Positions 50,854 to 59,324 of a stretch of DNA of 64,000 nt are shown in pieces. A program made the position numbers and the translations under genes. The DNA lies in assembly GCF_958301595.1 (NCBI RefSeq), contig NZ_CATQJU010000001.1:1302001-1366000 (forward strand), in the 5' to 3' direction. The notes below the pieces were generated by a model. It made no database searches. It saw only the letters and a list, made by a program, of their open reading frames with translations, and had not been told where the DNA came from. Source of the stretch: Porphyromonas vaginalis (lineage in GTDB: Bacteria > Bacteroidota > Bacteroidia > Bacteroidales > Porphyromonadaceae). Position 1 is the first letter of the stretch, and each line of letters starts with the position of its first letter.

Positions 50854-52143
50854 ATGCAACAGGTTACCTTTGACATCAAGCGACTAGGAGCAATCAGAGA
50901 TTCTTCTATGACCCTATCCCCAATGATGATTTTTTCAGGGGAGTCAGGTTTAGGCAAGAGCTATGCCTCCTTTTTAGTTCATTACCTGTATTACGTCCTC
51001 TTAGACTCAGATCGTTTCTTAAACTTCTTCCTTGAGCAGGGTTATGACTTTAACGAAATCTACAAGAAAAGGGAATCTGGAAAAGTCATCCTAAGTGTCC
51101 CTGTTCAAGACGTTTTAGACTGGTTGAATAAAGACGCAGTTGCCTATATAGGCTATCTCGTAGGGTATCAGAATCTTGATGGAGACGTCAATATTAAATT
51201 GCCCATACAGGAGAAGACTTTTGACTTTATCTTTACTCAAACCCTTGAAGGCTTAGAGGGGCAGGAGGAGCTGTACGATAAGCTTGTCTTTAAGAATTAC
51301 GTCTATCGTGTTGTATCAACTCTAAACATCCCAACTCCTATACCTTATGTAACACTGATTAAAGCGTATTTCCAGGATCTCGTCTTTGGTGATATGAATA
51401 ATATCACTAAGACCTTTCTATTGCCTCCCTCTCGAGGCTCTTTGATGGAGGTGAGTGAACGTCCAACCTTTCAGTCAGGTATGTACGAAGAGTTCTTCGA
51501 TATGAAGGCTCTACTCAATAAGCCTCAAGAAAGTGTTTCACCGTTAAACCAAGCTCTTATAGAGTGCAATGCTAGAGTCAACAACGGAGAGCTAAAGCGT
51601 GAAGGAGAAAAATATCTTTATCACATGCGCAATGGAGCAACAATTCCTTTAACCGCTGCCGCTTCGTCCATAAAAGAACTATCTCCTCTCTCTTTACTAA
51701 TCAATAAGTTTCCAGTCAAGGGCGTTTCTATCTTGTTTGAAGAGCCCGAAGCTCATTTACATCCCAGCCGTCAAGTGAAGTTGGCAGACCTCTTAGCCTG
51801 CATCATAAGTGCAGGTGGGCATCTTCAAGTAACGACTCATAGTGACTACTTAATCAAGCGTCTCAACAATCTGATGAAGCTATCATTGCTTAAGGACAAA
51901 ATCTCTCCAAGTGATTTTGAGAAATTGCTAAACGACTTTCAAATCAAGGAGGAATATCTTTTAGCTGTCTCTAACGTTCGCGCTTACTTACTTGAAGAGC
52001 AGTCTGATGGATCTTCTCGAATCATAGCTCAAGAAGTTGGTAAGGATAACTCAATCCCGTTTGAATCCTTTTATTCAGTAATTGAAGACGATCTCGAGTT
52101 GACAAGTAGGATTGAAGAAATTATGGACAGTTTAGAGAGCTAG
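50854..52143 (+). CDS. AAA family ATPase of a putative two-gene defence system
   Basis: 429 aa. Walker A MIFSGESGLGKSYAS, a LLPPSRGSLM motif shared with AAA_15/OLD-like ATPases, a signature-like ASSIKELSPL, Walker B VSILFEEPEAHLHPSRQ and an H-loop LQVTTHSDYLIKRLN. A helical insertion lies between the ATP-binding halves (about 60-250), and the C-terminal ~90 residues are variable. A/T-rich compared with the efp and malQ region. The partner gene starts 4 bp after the stop. It is not closely similar to the upstream PtuA-like ATPase, so it is a separate system. It differs from PARIS, whose partner is a DUF4435/Toprim protein. Confidence 0.85.
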   Translation: MQQVTFDIKRLGAIRDSSMTLSPMMIFSGESGLGKSYASFLVHYLYYVLLDSDRFLNFFLEQGYDFNEIYKKRESGKVILSVPVQDVLDWLNKDAVAYIGYLVGYQNLDGDVNIKLPIQEKTFDFIFTQTLEGLEGQEELYDKLVFKNYVYRVVSTLNIPTPIPYVTLIKAYFQDLVFGDMNNITKTFLLPPSRGSLMEVSERPTFQSGMYEEFFDMKALLNKPQESVSPLNQALIECNARVNNGELKREGEKYLYHMRNGATIPLTAAASSIKELSPLSLLINKFPVKGVSILFEEPEAHLHPSRQVKLADLLACIISAGGHLQVTTHSDYLIKRLNNLMKLSLLKDKISPSDFEKLLNDFQIKEEYLLAVSNVRAYLLEEQSDGSSRIIAQEVGKDNSIPFESFYSVIEDDLELTSRIEEIMDSLES

Positions 52144-52147
52144 AGTT

Positions 52148-52813
52148 ATGACTTGCGATGACTTCAAGAGAATTTTCCCCAAATACCAAGGGACGAGGTA
52201 CGTCTCAGATAAAGCAGAAGTTGAGGAAACTAGAGAAAATGCGAAAGTCAGAAAAGTCGTTTTGGAAAACAGTTGCTGTCAAGTCATAGATCCATTGATG
52301 GTTAAAGAGCTTAGTTCTTTTTTTGAAAAAGCGGGCTCTGACAACTTGTTTCTTAAGGATTGCGATGGCATTTTTCTGTATGACGGTTCACAAGGAAAGA
52401 AACATCTCATTTTTTGCGAGCTGAAGTCTGAGTTTAGCACTCCAAAGATTTATGAAGGGTATAAGCAAATTCTCTCTTCGTGTATCAAGCTTAAGATGCT
52501 GATGAATCTACTCCCTAACTATCGAAAGGATGATTACGAGGTACTTGGGTTTATCTTTTCTAGACCGAAAAAGGATTTAAGAGACTGGTATAAACAAAGT
52601 CTATTGTCCTCTAAAAATCGAGAGGCAAGTTTTGTTCGGAGGCTGTGCTATACTAAGGAGTCTGCTTACAAGCTGACTACCAAAGAATGCTTCGAGATAA
52701 AAGATTTGAAGCTAGGAGAAAACGTTCTTTTTGATACTCTAGAACTACATCATATAGCGGTTGATGCACCCAACAACACCTATCGACTGGACGTAGAACA
52801 ATACGTTTCGTAA
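52148..52813 (+). CDS. Unknown protein with PD-(D/E)XK-like nuclease motif, partner of the ATPase
   Basis: 221 aa, no signal peptide. The region DCDGIFLYDG-SQGKKHLIFCELKSEF fits the PD-(D/E)XK nuclease core: Asp71 or Asp73, then a beta strand carrying Glu91-x-Lys93, followed by a helix with Gln107 (IYEGYKQILSSCIKLKML) as in many restriction-like nucleases. I do not recognise the family otherwise. It starts 4 bp after the ATPase gene and has the same A/T-rich composition. The likely reading is an effector nuclease controlled by the ATPase. Activity and defence role are inference. Confidence 0.75.
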   Translation: MTCDDFKRIFPKYQGTRYVSDKAEVEETRENAKVRKVVLENSCCQVIDPLMVKELSSFFEKAGSDNLFLKDCDGIFLYDGSQGKKHLIFCELKSEFSTPKIYEGYKQILSSCIKLKMLMNLLPNYRKDDYEVLGFIFSRPKKDLRDWYKQSLLSSKNREASFVRRLCYTKESAYKLTTKECFEIKDLKLGENVLFDTLELHHIAVDAPNNTYRLDVEQYVS

Positions 52814-52993
52814 CGAAGAAGAGATGTTACAGCAATTACAACTCCTCTTTTTGAATGATGAAAAGCACTATGCCGTAGTTTAGGCTTGCTCACGGGTTAT
52901 TCGCTCCTTCTCTACAATGACAATAGAGGACTTCCTTCTTGAGAAATTGCATTAGTGGAAGGAATGTACGGGCGGTGAGTGCCGCGCTTGTTA

Positions 52994-53025
52994 TTTGTGT
53001 AGTAGCTGAGGATTTATTACTTTTG
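52994..53025 (+). promoter_or_regulatory. Promoter of efp
   Basis: TTTG (52994-52997), a 20-bp spacer and TACTTTTG (53018-53025): an excellent match to the Bacteroidetes consensus, 38 bp before the efp ATG. The rest of the 250-bp gap shows only a weak TTCCTTC/GAAGGAA inverted repeat near 52935-52970. Confidence 0.78.
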
Positions 53026-53062
53026 CACCGATAAGTAACTTCACAGAATAGACAAATAGTAT

Positions 53063-53629
53063 ATGGCTACAACAGCTGACTTTCGCAATGGCATGTGCCT
53101 AGACATTGATGGGCAGTACTACTTCATCGTAGAGTTTCTCCATGTTAAGCCTGGCAAGGGTCCTGCATTCGTTCGCACGAAGCTGCGCAATGTTGCTACG
53201 GGTCGCATCATCGACAAGACGTGGAATAGTGGTGTCAAGGTAGAGGAGGTGCGCATCGAGCGTCGTCCCTATCAGTATCTCTACAATGATGATATGGGCT
53301 ACCACTTTATGCACCCCGAGACATTTGACCAGATCGCTATCAATGGCGAGCTGATCGAGGGTGTTCGCTTCCTCAAGGAGGGCGATATGGTCGAGGCAAT
53401 GGTACATGCTGAGAGCGAGACCGTGCTGACCTGCGAGCTACCAGCACACGTTGATCTGCGCATCAGCCATACGGAGCCTGGTATCAAGGGCGATACGGCG
53501 ACGAATAGTCTCAAGCCCGCAACCGTCGAGACGGGCGCTGAGATCCGCGTACCGCTCTTTATCAATCAGGACGATGTGGTCACGGTAGATACGCGTGACG
53601 GCTCTTACGTGGGGCGTGTCAAGGAGTAA
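53063..53629 (+). CDS. efp: Translation elongation factor P
   Basis: 188 aa, full length, with the KOW-like N-terminal domain ([34 protein letters not shown]) and two OB domains (…[33 protein letters not shown], and the C-terminal [31 protein letters not shown]). Lys32 at the tip of the PGKG loop is the position modified in many EF-Ps. It relieves ribosomes stalled at polyproline stretches. No EpmA/EpmB or other modifying enzyme is in the window. Its own promoter is strong. Confidence 0.98.
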   Translation: MATTADFRNGMCLDIDGQYYFIVEFLHVKPGKGPAFVRTKLRNVATGRIIDKTWNSGVKVEEVRIERRPYQYLYNDDMGYHFMHPETFDQIAINGELIEGVRFLKEGDMVEAMVHAESETVLTCELPAHVDLRISHTEPGIKGDTATNSLKPATVETGAEIRVPLFINQDDVVTVDTRDGSYVGRVKE

Positions 53630-53739
53630 GCGACACTAGCACATATTAATTCCTCAAGCAGTCGCCCCCAGAGGCGATGCTGCAGAAGCCGTGTAGTTCT
53701 ACCGATCAGAGCTGCATGGCTTCTCCGAATATACCGCAG

Positions 53740-53914
53740 GAGACTATTGCATAAAGGCAAATCGCTGTGTTGCTTTCGGGATTCGGCTTCGGTCACATAC
53801 GGATGTATGCTCCCTTCAGACCTCACCCTCAGCGCCTTGCGCTTCATCCTTTCTGCAAAGTCTAGACAATCTTGCTTGCAAGATTGTGAGACTGTTGACT
53901 TTTGCAACAGTCTC
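53740..53914. mobile_element. 175-bp MITE-like element, copy 2 (inverted)
   Basis: The ends are GAGACTATTGCA and TGCAACAGTCTC, and the flanks CGCAG and CGTAG form a 4-of-5 direct repeat. The element is the same length as copy 1 at 20791-20965 and reads as its reverse complement with about eight differences. Its right 27 bp (53888-53914) are the palindromic unit found alone at 5537 and 47151. Confidence 0.82.
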
Positions 53915-53939
53915 CGTAGAGGTGACACTATAATATAAT

Positions 53940-55754
53940 ATGAGTCAGATGCCCCGTCAGGCTGGGATAGCCGTTCCCCTCTTTAGTCTGCGTCGCCACG
54001 GCGATGCGGGCTGTGGTGACTTTGCCGCCCTGGAGGCACTTGCGCCGGTGGCTGAGCGGATGGGGATGCGCATCATACAGTTGCTCCCGCTGGAAGACAC
54101 CACCCTCTATGGCGATAGTCGCGACTCTTATCCCTATCGCCCGATAGCCTCTACGGTGCTCAATCCGATCTACATAGCTGTGGATCAGCTCCCCCCGCTG
54201 GCGGATCAACAGCTGGAGCAGGAGCTGCGTGCGGAGGCTGAGCGACTGAGTGCGCAAAAGACCTTCGACTATACGGCGGTGTGGCAACTCAAGCGACGCT
54301 GGCTGTGGGCCTCCTTTACGGAGCAGGTGGACGCTTCGCCATACTTCACCGATATGCTCAACCGCTATGCTGGGTTGACGCTCAAGTATGCTACTTTTAG
54401 TCGTTCCCCCATCTGGCACTACTGGGTCTGCATGCGAATGGCTCTAGACCTATTGCCCGATCTCAATCGTGAGGAGTGGGACTTCTGGGATGCAATGAAG
54501 CGGGTCAAGGAGCTGGAACAGGAAAACAAGCCTTTGGTCGTCCGTACGGGCAATTTCTACGCTTACTGCTATATGGTAGCGCAGCGACAGATGCGCCGTG
54601 CCGTAGCTACGATTCGTCAGCATGGGCTGGCGCTCATGGGCGATCTGCCCGTAGGGGTCGATCCGCATGCAGCGGACACGCTTGCTTACCCGGCCCAATT
54701 TAACAAGCGACTCTCGTGCGGAGCTCCTCCCGACTACTTCTCTCCAGATGGGCAGAACTGGGGTATCGTAACCTGTCGCAGGAATTGGAAAACGCTATGG
54801 CGTGAGCGCTTTGACTATCTAGAGCGCTTCTATGACTACCTGCGTGTGGATCACGTGCTGGGCTTCTTCCGCATCTGGTCCATACCACGGGACGGGCGCT
54901 CTGGGATGCTGGGCTACTTTCTTCCCTCACGACGCTACTTGAAGCGGGAGATCACCAAGCTAGGACTGGCCGAGACGCTACGACCGGAGTGGATAGCGCC
55001 GACCAAAAATCCAGCAACGACGCAGGTCCTTTGGATCGAACGTCTCGATGCGGGCTACGTGCCGCGCTACGATGTGGCGAGTGCTGCGCCCTTTGCAAAG
55101 CTGTCGCCCGATCTGCAGGAGCGTATGCGGGCTGTCTGCGAGGAGTATTATTACGGTGGCAATGAAGAGTTGTGGCGCGAGCGTGGACTGGAGCGTCTAA
55201 CCTTCCTGAAGTCCTTGACTTCGATCCATCTTTGTGCCGAGGACTTGGGGATGGTCCCTCAGTGTGTCTACCCCGTCCTAGAGGAGCTAGGCATCCTCAA
55301 GCTATATGTGGAGCGCATGCCTAAGAGTGCCGGCATCGAGTTTGAGGCAGCACCCTACTTCTCTGAGGATAGTGTCGGCACCACCTCGACGCACGACTGT
55401 GCGCCACTACGCCTCTGGTGGGCGGAAGATGCTGCGCGGTCTCGTCGCTACTACGACTACTTCCTCACTGATTACGGCGTCCCCTACGACACCACGCTCA
55501 CGCCCGAGCTGGCCGAGATCATCGTGCGCCGACACCTAGAGAGTCCCTCACGACTCTGCATATTGCCGCTGCAAGACTGGCTAGCCCTGAACCCCGAGCA
55601 CTGCGCCACGGTCGATCCTCATAGCGAGCAGATCAACGACCCGAGCAACCCCCATCATGTCTGGTGCTATCGTATGCCTAGCCATGTCGAGGAGCTCCCC
55701 GACGACTGGATACGGCAGCTTCGCCAGATGATCGCAGAGACGCATCGGCTGTAA
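53940..55754 (+). CDS. malQ: 4-alpha-glucanotransferase (GH77)
   Basis: 604 aa. It starts MSQMPRQAGIAVPLFSLR, with GDFAALEALAPVAERMG and the GH77 catalytic elements LRVDHVLGFFRIW (nucleophile Asp), CAEDLGMVP (acid/base Glu) and TSTHDCAPLRLWW (transition-state Asp). The N-terminal carbohydrate-binding extension of plant-type DPE2 enzymes is absent. It transfers maltooligosaccharide chains, for glycogen or maltodextrin turnover. No other glycogen genes are in the window. It begins 26 bp after the MITE-like element, which may bring in or block upstream transcription. Confidence 0.96.
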   Translation: MSQMPRQAGIAVPLFSLRRHGDAGCGDFAALEALAPVAERMGMRIIQLLPLEDTTLYGDSRDSYPYRPIASTVLNPIYIAVDQLPPLADQQLEQELRAEAERLSAQKTFDYTAVWQLKRRWLWASFTEQVDASPYFTDMLNRYAGLTLKYATFSRSPIWHYWVCMRMALDLLPDLNREEWDFWDAMKRVKELEQENKPLVVRTGNFYAYCYMVAQRQMRRAVATIRQHGLALMGDLPVGVDPHAADTLAYPAQFNKRLSCGAPPDYFSPDGQNWGIVTCRRNWKTLWRERFDYLERFYDYLRVDHVLGFFRIWSIPRDGRSGMLGYFLPSRRYLKREITKLGLAETLRPEWIAPTKNPATTQVLWIERLDAGYVPRYDVASAAPFAKLSPDLQERMRAVCEEYYYGGNEELWRERGLERLTFLKSLTSIHLCAEDLGMVPQCVYPVLEELGILKLYVERMPKSAGIEFEAAPYFSEDSVGTTSTHDCAPLRLWWAEDAARSRRYYDYFLTDYGVPYDTTLTPELAEIIVRRHLESPSRLCILPLQDWLALNPEHCATVDPHSEQINDPSNPHHVWCYRMPSHVEELPDDWIRQLRQMIAETHRL

Positions 55755-55813
55755 GCGTGTCGTCTCACTTTTCTCCCCAAACTACTAACAATAATTCCCC
55801 CTACAGATACTCT

Positions 55814-57805
55814 ATGCGAAAGCTTAATACAAAAGAGATCAAACAGCTCACGGAGCAAGGGTGCCAAGCGCAAGACTGGTCCCTAGTGCGCGTTCATAAA
55901 TACTTCGATGCTAGTCGCTGTCAGCAGGTTCACTTCATCGGACAGTGCGAGATAGGCGACAATCGTGGTGGTCGCCCCTCCGAGGAGGAGCCGAGCTACG
56001 ACGAGCCCTACCGCCTGGCGCACGCTAAGCTAGTCAACTGTACCATCGGCGACCGAGTCATCATCGACGGTGTGCGGGACTGCATCTCGCATTACGACAT
56101 CGGTGACGATGTGGTGATCCACGACATAGCAGCTCTCAAGGTAACGGGCGAGACCGCTTTTGGCAATGGCACCCTCGTTGAGGTGCTCAACGAGACGGGT
56201 GGTCGTGAGGTGCCTATCTGCGACATCTTGACCGCTCAGACCGCTTACATGCTGGCGATGTATCGCCACGACAAGGAGTTGCAGGCAGCACTCTCTAAGC
56301 TCGTCGAGGAGTATACAGCCTCCGTGCGGTCGGATCGTGGTACCATCGGTGAGTCTTCTCAGATCAGGCATTGCGGTCTGATGACCAATATCAAGGTGGG
56401 TCCCCACAGCTCTATCATCGGTGCCTCGGTGCTAGAGAATGGCTCGGTCAATAGTACGGCCCTGAGCCCCACAAAGGTTGGCTACGGAGTGATCTGTCGG
56501 GACTTTATCTTTTCTGCTGGCAGCGTGGTTGCTGACGGCTCCAACGTCTCCCGCTGCTTCGTCGGTCAGGGTTGTTCGGTCACCCACCTCTTCAGTGCGC
56601 ATGACTCGCTCTTCTTTGCCAATTGTCAGTGCGAAAATGGGGAGGCTTGTGCCGTCTTTGCGGGACCCTTTACCGTCACGATGCACAAGAGTAGTCTGCT
56701 GATCGCTGGTTACTACTCCTTCCTCAATGCGGGCAGTGGCTCTAACCAGAGCAACCACCTGTACAAGCTTGGTCCCATTCACCAGGGCGTTGTAGAGCGT
56801 GGTAGCAAGACCACCTCCGACTCCTATATCTTGTGGCCTTCGCGCATCGGTGCTTTTAGCCTGATCATGGGGCGTCATGTGGATCATATTGACTCGTCAG
56901 ACTTCCCCTTCTCCTATATTATAGAGAATGACAACCAGACCTACCTCGTGCCAGGCACCAACCTGCGTAGCGTCGGTACCATCCGTGATACCAAGAAGTG
57001 GCCTAAGCGAGATAAGCGTCACCCGGACGAAAAGCTCGACTGCATCAACTACAACCTCCTCTCGCCCTATACGGTCGGTAAAATGTACAAGGGGTGGCAC
57101 AAGCTCAAAGCACTGGAGACGCACCTCGGCAGCTCCAATGCGACCTATATCTATCACGATATGCACATCCGTCACAGCTCCCTCGTCAAGGGGTGTCGCT
57201 ACTACGAGATGGGTATCGTCAAGTTCCTCGGCAACTCCCTCATCCAGCGCATTCAGGACCAAGCACCCAAGAGCAAGAGCGAGCTAATCACCTGCCTGCC
57301 ACCTACCAGCAATGAGGGGCTCTCGGACTGGCTCGACCTAGCGGGTATGATCGCTCCACGTCGCCTCGTACGCAACCTGATCAAGCAGATCAAAGAGGGG
57401 CAGATCAAGACGCTCGACGAGGTCAACGTCGCCATCCGCTCGATACATAGTCGCTACTACGAGATCGAGTGGCACTGGGCATACGATCTGCTCTTGCGTT
57501 GGTACGACATCGCCGCCAAGGATCTGACCGTAGAGCGAGCCATACAGATCATCCAGGAGTGGCAAGAGACCGTCATCGAGCTAGACGAGTATCTGCTTAA
57601 GGATGCTCACAAAGAGTTTGAGATGCTCACGCAGGTCGGCTTCGGCATAGACCTCGACGGCGATCACAACCGTCGCATCGACTTCGAGCAGGTACGTGGC
57701 AACTATGAGGACAATGCCTTCGTCGCAGAGGTGCACGACCACATACGTCGCAAGAAGCTCCTCGGCGAGACAATCCTCGCGCAGATCGACGCGCTGCCCG
57801 AGTGA
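55814..57805 (+). CDS. DUF4954 family protein (left-handed beta-helix-like)
   Basis: 663 aa from ATG 55814 (MRKLNTKEIKQL); a GTG at 55757 is open in frame but less likely. The middle region has many short turns of the left-handed beta-helix kind found in acyl- and nucleotidyl-transferases (LVNCTIGDRVIIDGV, HYDIGDDVVIHDIAAL, IKVGPHSSIIGASVLENGSV, SAGSVVADGSNVSRCFVGQGCS). The C-terminal third is helical. The family is conserved in Bacteroidales, and its function is unknown to me. It starts 59 bp after malQ and may be in the same operon. Confidence 0.88.
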   Translation: MRKLNTKEIKQLTEQGCQAQDWSLVRVHKYFDASRCQQVHFIGQCEIGDNRGGRPSEEEPSYDEPYRLAHAKLVNCTIGDRVIIDGVRDCISHYDIGDDVVIHDIAALKVTGETAFGNGTLVEVLNETGGREVPICDILTAQTAYMLAMYRHDKELQAALSKLVEEYTASVRSDRGTIGESSQIRHCGLMTNIKVGPHSSIIGASVLENGSVNSTALSPTKVGYGVICRDFIFSAGSVVADGSNVSRCFVGQGCSVTHLFSAHDSLFFANCQCENGEACAVFAGPFTVTMHKSSLLIAGYYSFLNAGSGSNQSNHLYKLGPIHQGVVERGSKTTSDSYILWPSRIGAFSLIMGRHVDHIDSSDFPFSYIIENDNQTYLVPGTNLRSVGTIRDTKKWPKRDKRHPDEKLDCINYNLLSPYTVGKMYKGWHKLKALETHLGSSNATYIYHDMHIRHSSLVKGCRYYEMGIVKFLGNSLIQRIQDQAPKSKSELITCLPPTSNEGLSDWLDLAGMIAPRRLVRNLIKQIKEGQIKTLDEVNVAIRSIHSRYYEIEWHWAYDLLLRWYDIAAKDLTVERAIQIIQEWQETVIELDEYLLKDAHKEFEMLTQVGFGIDLDGDHNRRIDFEQVRGNYEDNAFVAEVHDHIRRKKLLGETILAQIDALPE

Positions 57806-57806
57806 G

Positions 57807-57955
57807 ATTTAGAGATTAGAGGTTAGAGATTAGAGATTAGAAGTTAGAGATTAGAAATTAGAGGGAGAGGGGACTAGTGGCTCTAGTGCTCCTAGTGGCA
57901 CTAGTGATTCTAGAGTCTAGTGTCTAATCTCTAACTTCTAATCTCTAATCTTTAG
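57807..57955. repeat. TTAGARR heptamer array with 9-bp CTAGTGNNN core and inverted end
   Basis: TTAGAGATTAGAGGTTAGAG-type heptamers (57807-57862), then CTAGTGGCT CTAGTGCTC, CTAGTGGCA CTAGTGATT with 9-bp period, then complementary TCTAATCTCTAACTTC heptamers. It fills the gap between DUF4954 and pepE and could fold into a very long hairpin. Confidence 0.78.
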
Positions 57956-57993
57956 CTGCGGAGTAAAACGTGGAGCCGTGTGTTTCTATTTTG

Positions 57994-58001
57994 TACCTTT
58001 G
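57994..58001 (+). promoter_or_regulatory. -7 promoter element of pepE-luxS
   Basis: TACCTTTG lies about 34 bp before the pepE ATG. The -33 element is poor. Confidence 0.45.
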
Positions 58002-58034
58002 CGAGTAGATTATCTCAACCAATCTGGTATAGAC

Positions 58035-58757
58035 ATGAAGAAACTCTTACTGATATCCAACTCCGCATCTCAGGGGCAGCCCTATCTGGGCTACGCTGCC
58101 GAGGAGATCGGTCGCTTCCTAGGTCCGGTGGCTCAGGATGTACTCTTTGTCCCTTATGCCGCTATCACCTATAGCTGGGATGAGTATGTAGCTAAGGTTA
58201 ATAATGCTCTTGGTGGCGTTGGCGTCAATGTCACGGGTCTGCATACCTACGATAAGCCGCTACAAGCTATTGCCTCTGCACAGGCTATCATGGTGGGTGG
58301 TGGCAATACATGGGCACTCCTCAAGCAACTACAAGATATGGGTGCTATGAAGCTCATCCGCGAGCGTGTCCTCGAAGACGGCATCCCCTACGTGGGCTGG
58401 AGTGCTGGCTCTAACCTCGCCTGTCCGACGATCATGACGACAAACGATATGCCTATCTGCAATCCTGATACGACGCAGGCGCTGGGGCTTATCTCCTTCC
58501 AGATCAATCCGCACTACCTCGATGCACATCCTGAGGGACATGGCGGTGAGACGCGCGAGCAGCGTATTCGTGAGTTTGTCAAGTACAATCCCAACTGCGA
58601 CGTCCTTGGTCTGCGAGAGGGGAGTATGCTCCATATCACGGGTGACAAGATCACGCTGTGGGGAGAGCGTACGGCTCGGCTCTTTAACTATCCCACCTTC
58701 TACGACAATCCGCTAGAGATAGAGCCTGGAGTACTCGCCTATAGCGAGAAAAAGTAG
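58035..58757 (+). CDS. pepE: Dipeptidase E (peptidase family S51)
   Basis: 240 aa from ATG 58035 (MKKLLLISNSASQG); an upstream in-frame ATG at 57978 precedes the -7 element and is rejected. The catalytic Ser123 lies in GWSAGSN, with Asp138 (MTTNDMPI) and His160 (INPHYLDAHPEGHGG), all offset by three from the Salmonella PepE triad (Ser120, Asp135, His157). It cleaves Asp-X dipeptides in the cytoplasm, useful to a peptide-fermenting organism. It lies 18 bp before luxS, so the two are probably one transcript. Confidence 0.96.
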   Translation: MKKLLLISNSASQGQPYLGYAAEEIGRFLGPVAQDVLFVPYAAITYSWDEYVAKVNNALGGVGVNVTGLHTYDKPLQAIASAQAIMVGGGNTWALLKQLQDMGAMKLIRERVLEDGIPYVGWSAGSNLACPTIMTTNDMPICNPDTTQALGLISFQINPHYLDAHPEGHGGETREQRIREFVKYNPNCDVLGLREGSMLHITGDKITLWGERTARLFNYPTFYDNPLEIEPGVLAYSEKK

Positions 58758-58775
58758 CTTACGAAATCTGAAGTG

Positions 58776-59255
58776 ATGAAGGATATCCCAAGCTTTACCA
58801 TAGATCACGAGCGTCTCAAGCGTGGTGTCTATGTCTCTCGTCGTGACCTCGTGGGTGATCAGGTTGTGACCACCTTCGACATACGCATGAAGGCTCCTAA
58901 TCGTGAGCCTGTCCTCGACCTGAGTGCGCTGCATACGATAGAGCATCTCGTAGCGACCTATCTGCGCAATGATCCCGAGTGGGGAAGTCGTATCATCTAC
59001 TGGGGACCGATGGGTTGCTTGACGGGCAACTACCTGATTATAGTCGGAGATCTTAACCCGCTAGATATAGCAGACCTGCTCCGTCGTGCCTTTGACTTTG
59101 TAGCGCACTATGAGGGTGCCGTGCCTGGCGTGGCACCTCGTGACTGTGGCAACTACAAGCTGCACAACCTAGAGCTGGCACGTGAGGAGTCACGACGCTA
59201 TCTAGAGGAGGTGCTAGAGCATCTAGATGACTCAAATACACACTATCCTCAATAA
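58776..59255 (+). CDS. luxS: S-ribosylhomocysteine lyase (AI-2 synthase)
   Basis: 159 aa from ATG 58776; a GTG three bases earlier is possible. Metal ligands His53 and His57 (HTIEHL, with Glu56) and Cys124 (RDCGNY), plus the catalytic Cys81 (GCLTGNY), match LuxS. The enzyme splits S-ribosylhomocysteine into homocysteine and DPD, the precursor of autoinducer-2. It is known in Porphyromonas, where AI-2 affects haem acquisition genes. The Pfs nucleosidase gene is not in this window. Confidence 0.98.
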   Translation: MKDIPSFTIDHERLKRGVYVSRRDLVGDQVVTTFDIRMKAPNREPVLDLSALHTIEHLVATYLRNDPEWGSRIIYWGPMGCLTGNYLIIVGDLNPLDIADLLRRAFDFVAHYEGAVPGVAPRDCGNYKLHNLELAREESRRYLEEVLEHLDDSNTHYPQ

Positions 59256-59266
59256 CAGAAGAGGGG

Positions 59267-59302
59267 GTACGCTCGTCTCATAGAGTGGCACCCCCCCTAC
59301 AA
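59267..59302 (+). terminator. Weak possible terminator after luxS
   Basis: AGGGGGTAC and GTGGCACCCCCC form an imperfect stem with a ~20-nt loop, without a T-tract. Confidence 0.35.
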
Positions 59303-59324
59303 ACACTTAACAAGTAACGATCGA

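Noticed and set aside
50854-52813. Assignment of this pair to PARIS (AriAB) because of the OLD-like ATPase
   Set aside because: The partner lacks a Toprim/DUF4435 pattern and shows a PD-(D/E)XK-like motif instead.
53630-53939. tRNA or structured RNA gene between efp and malQ
   Set aside because: The structure is explained by the 175-bp MITE-like element; no tRNA cloverleaf or TTCNANNC loop is seen.
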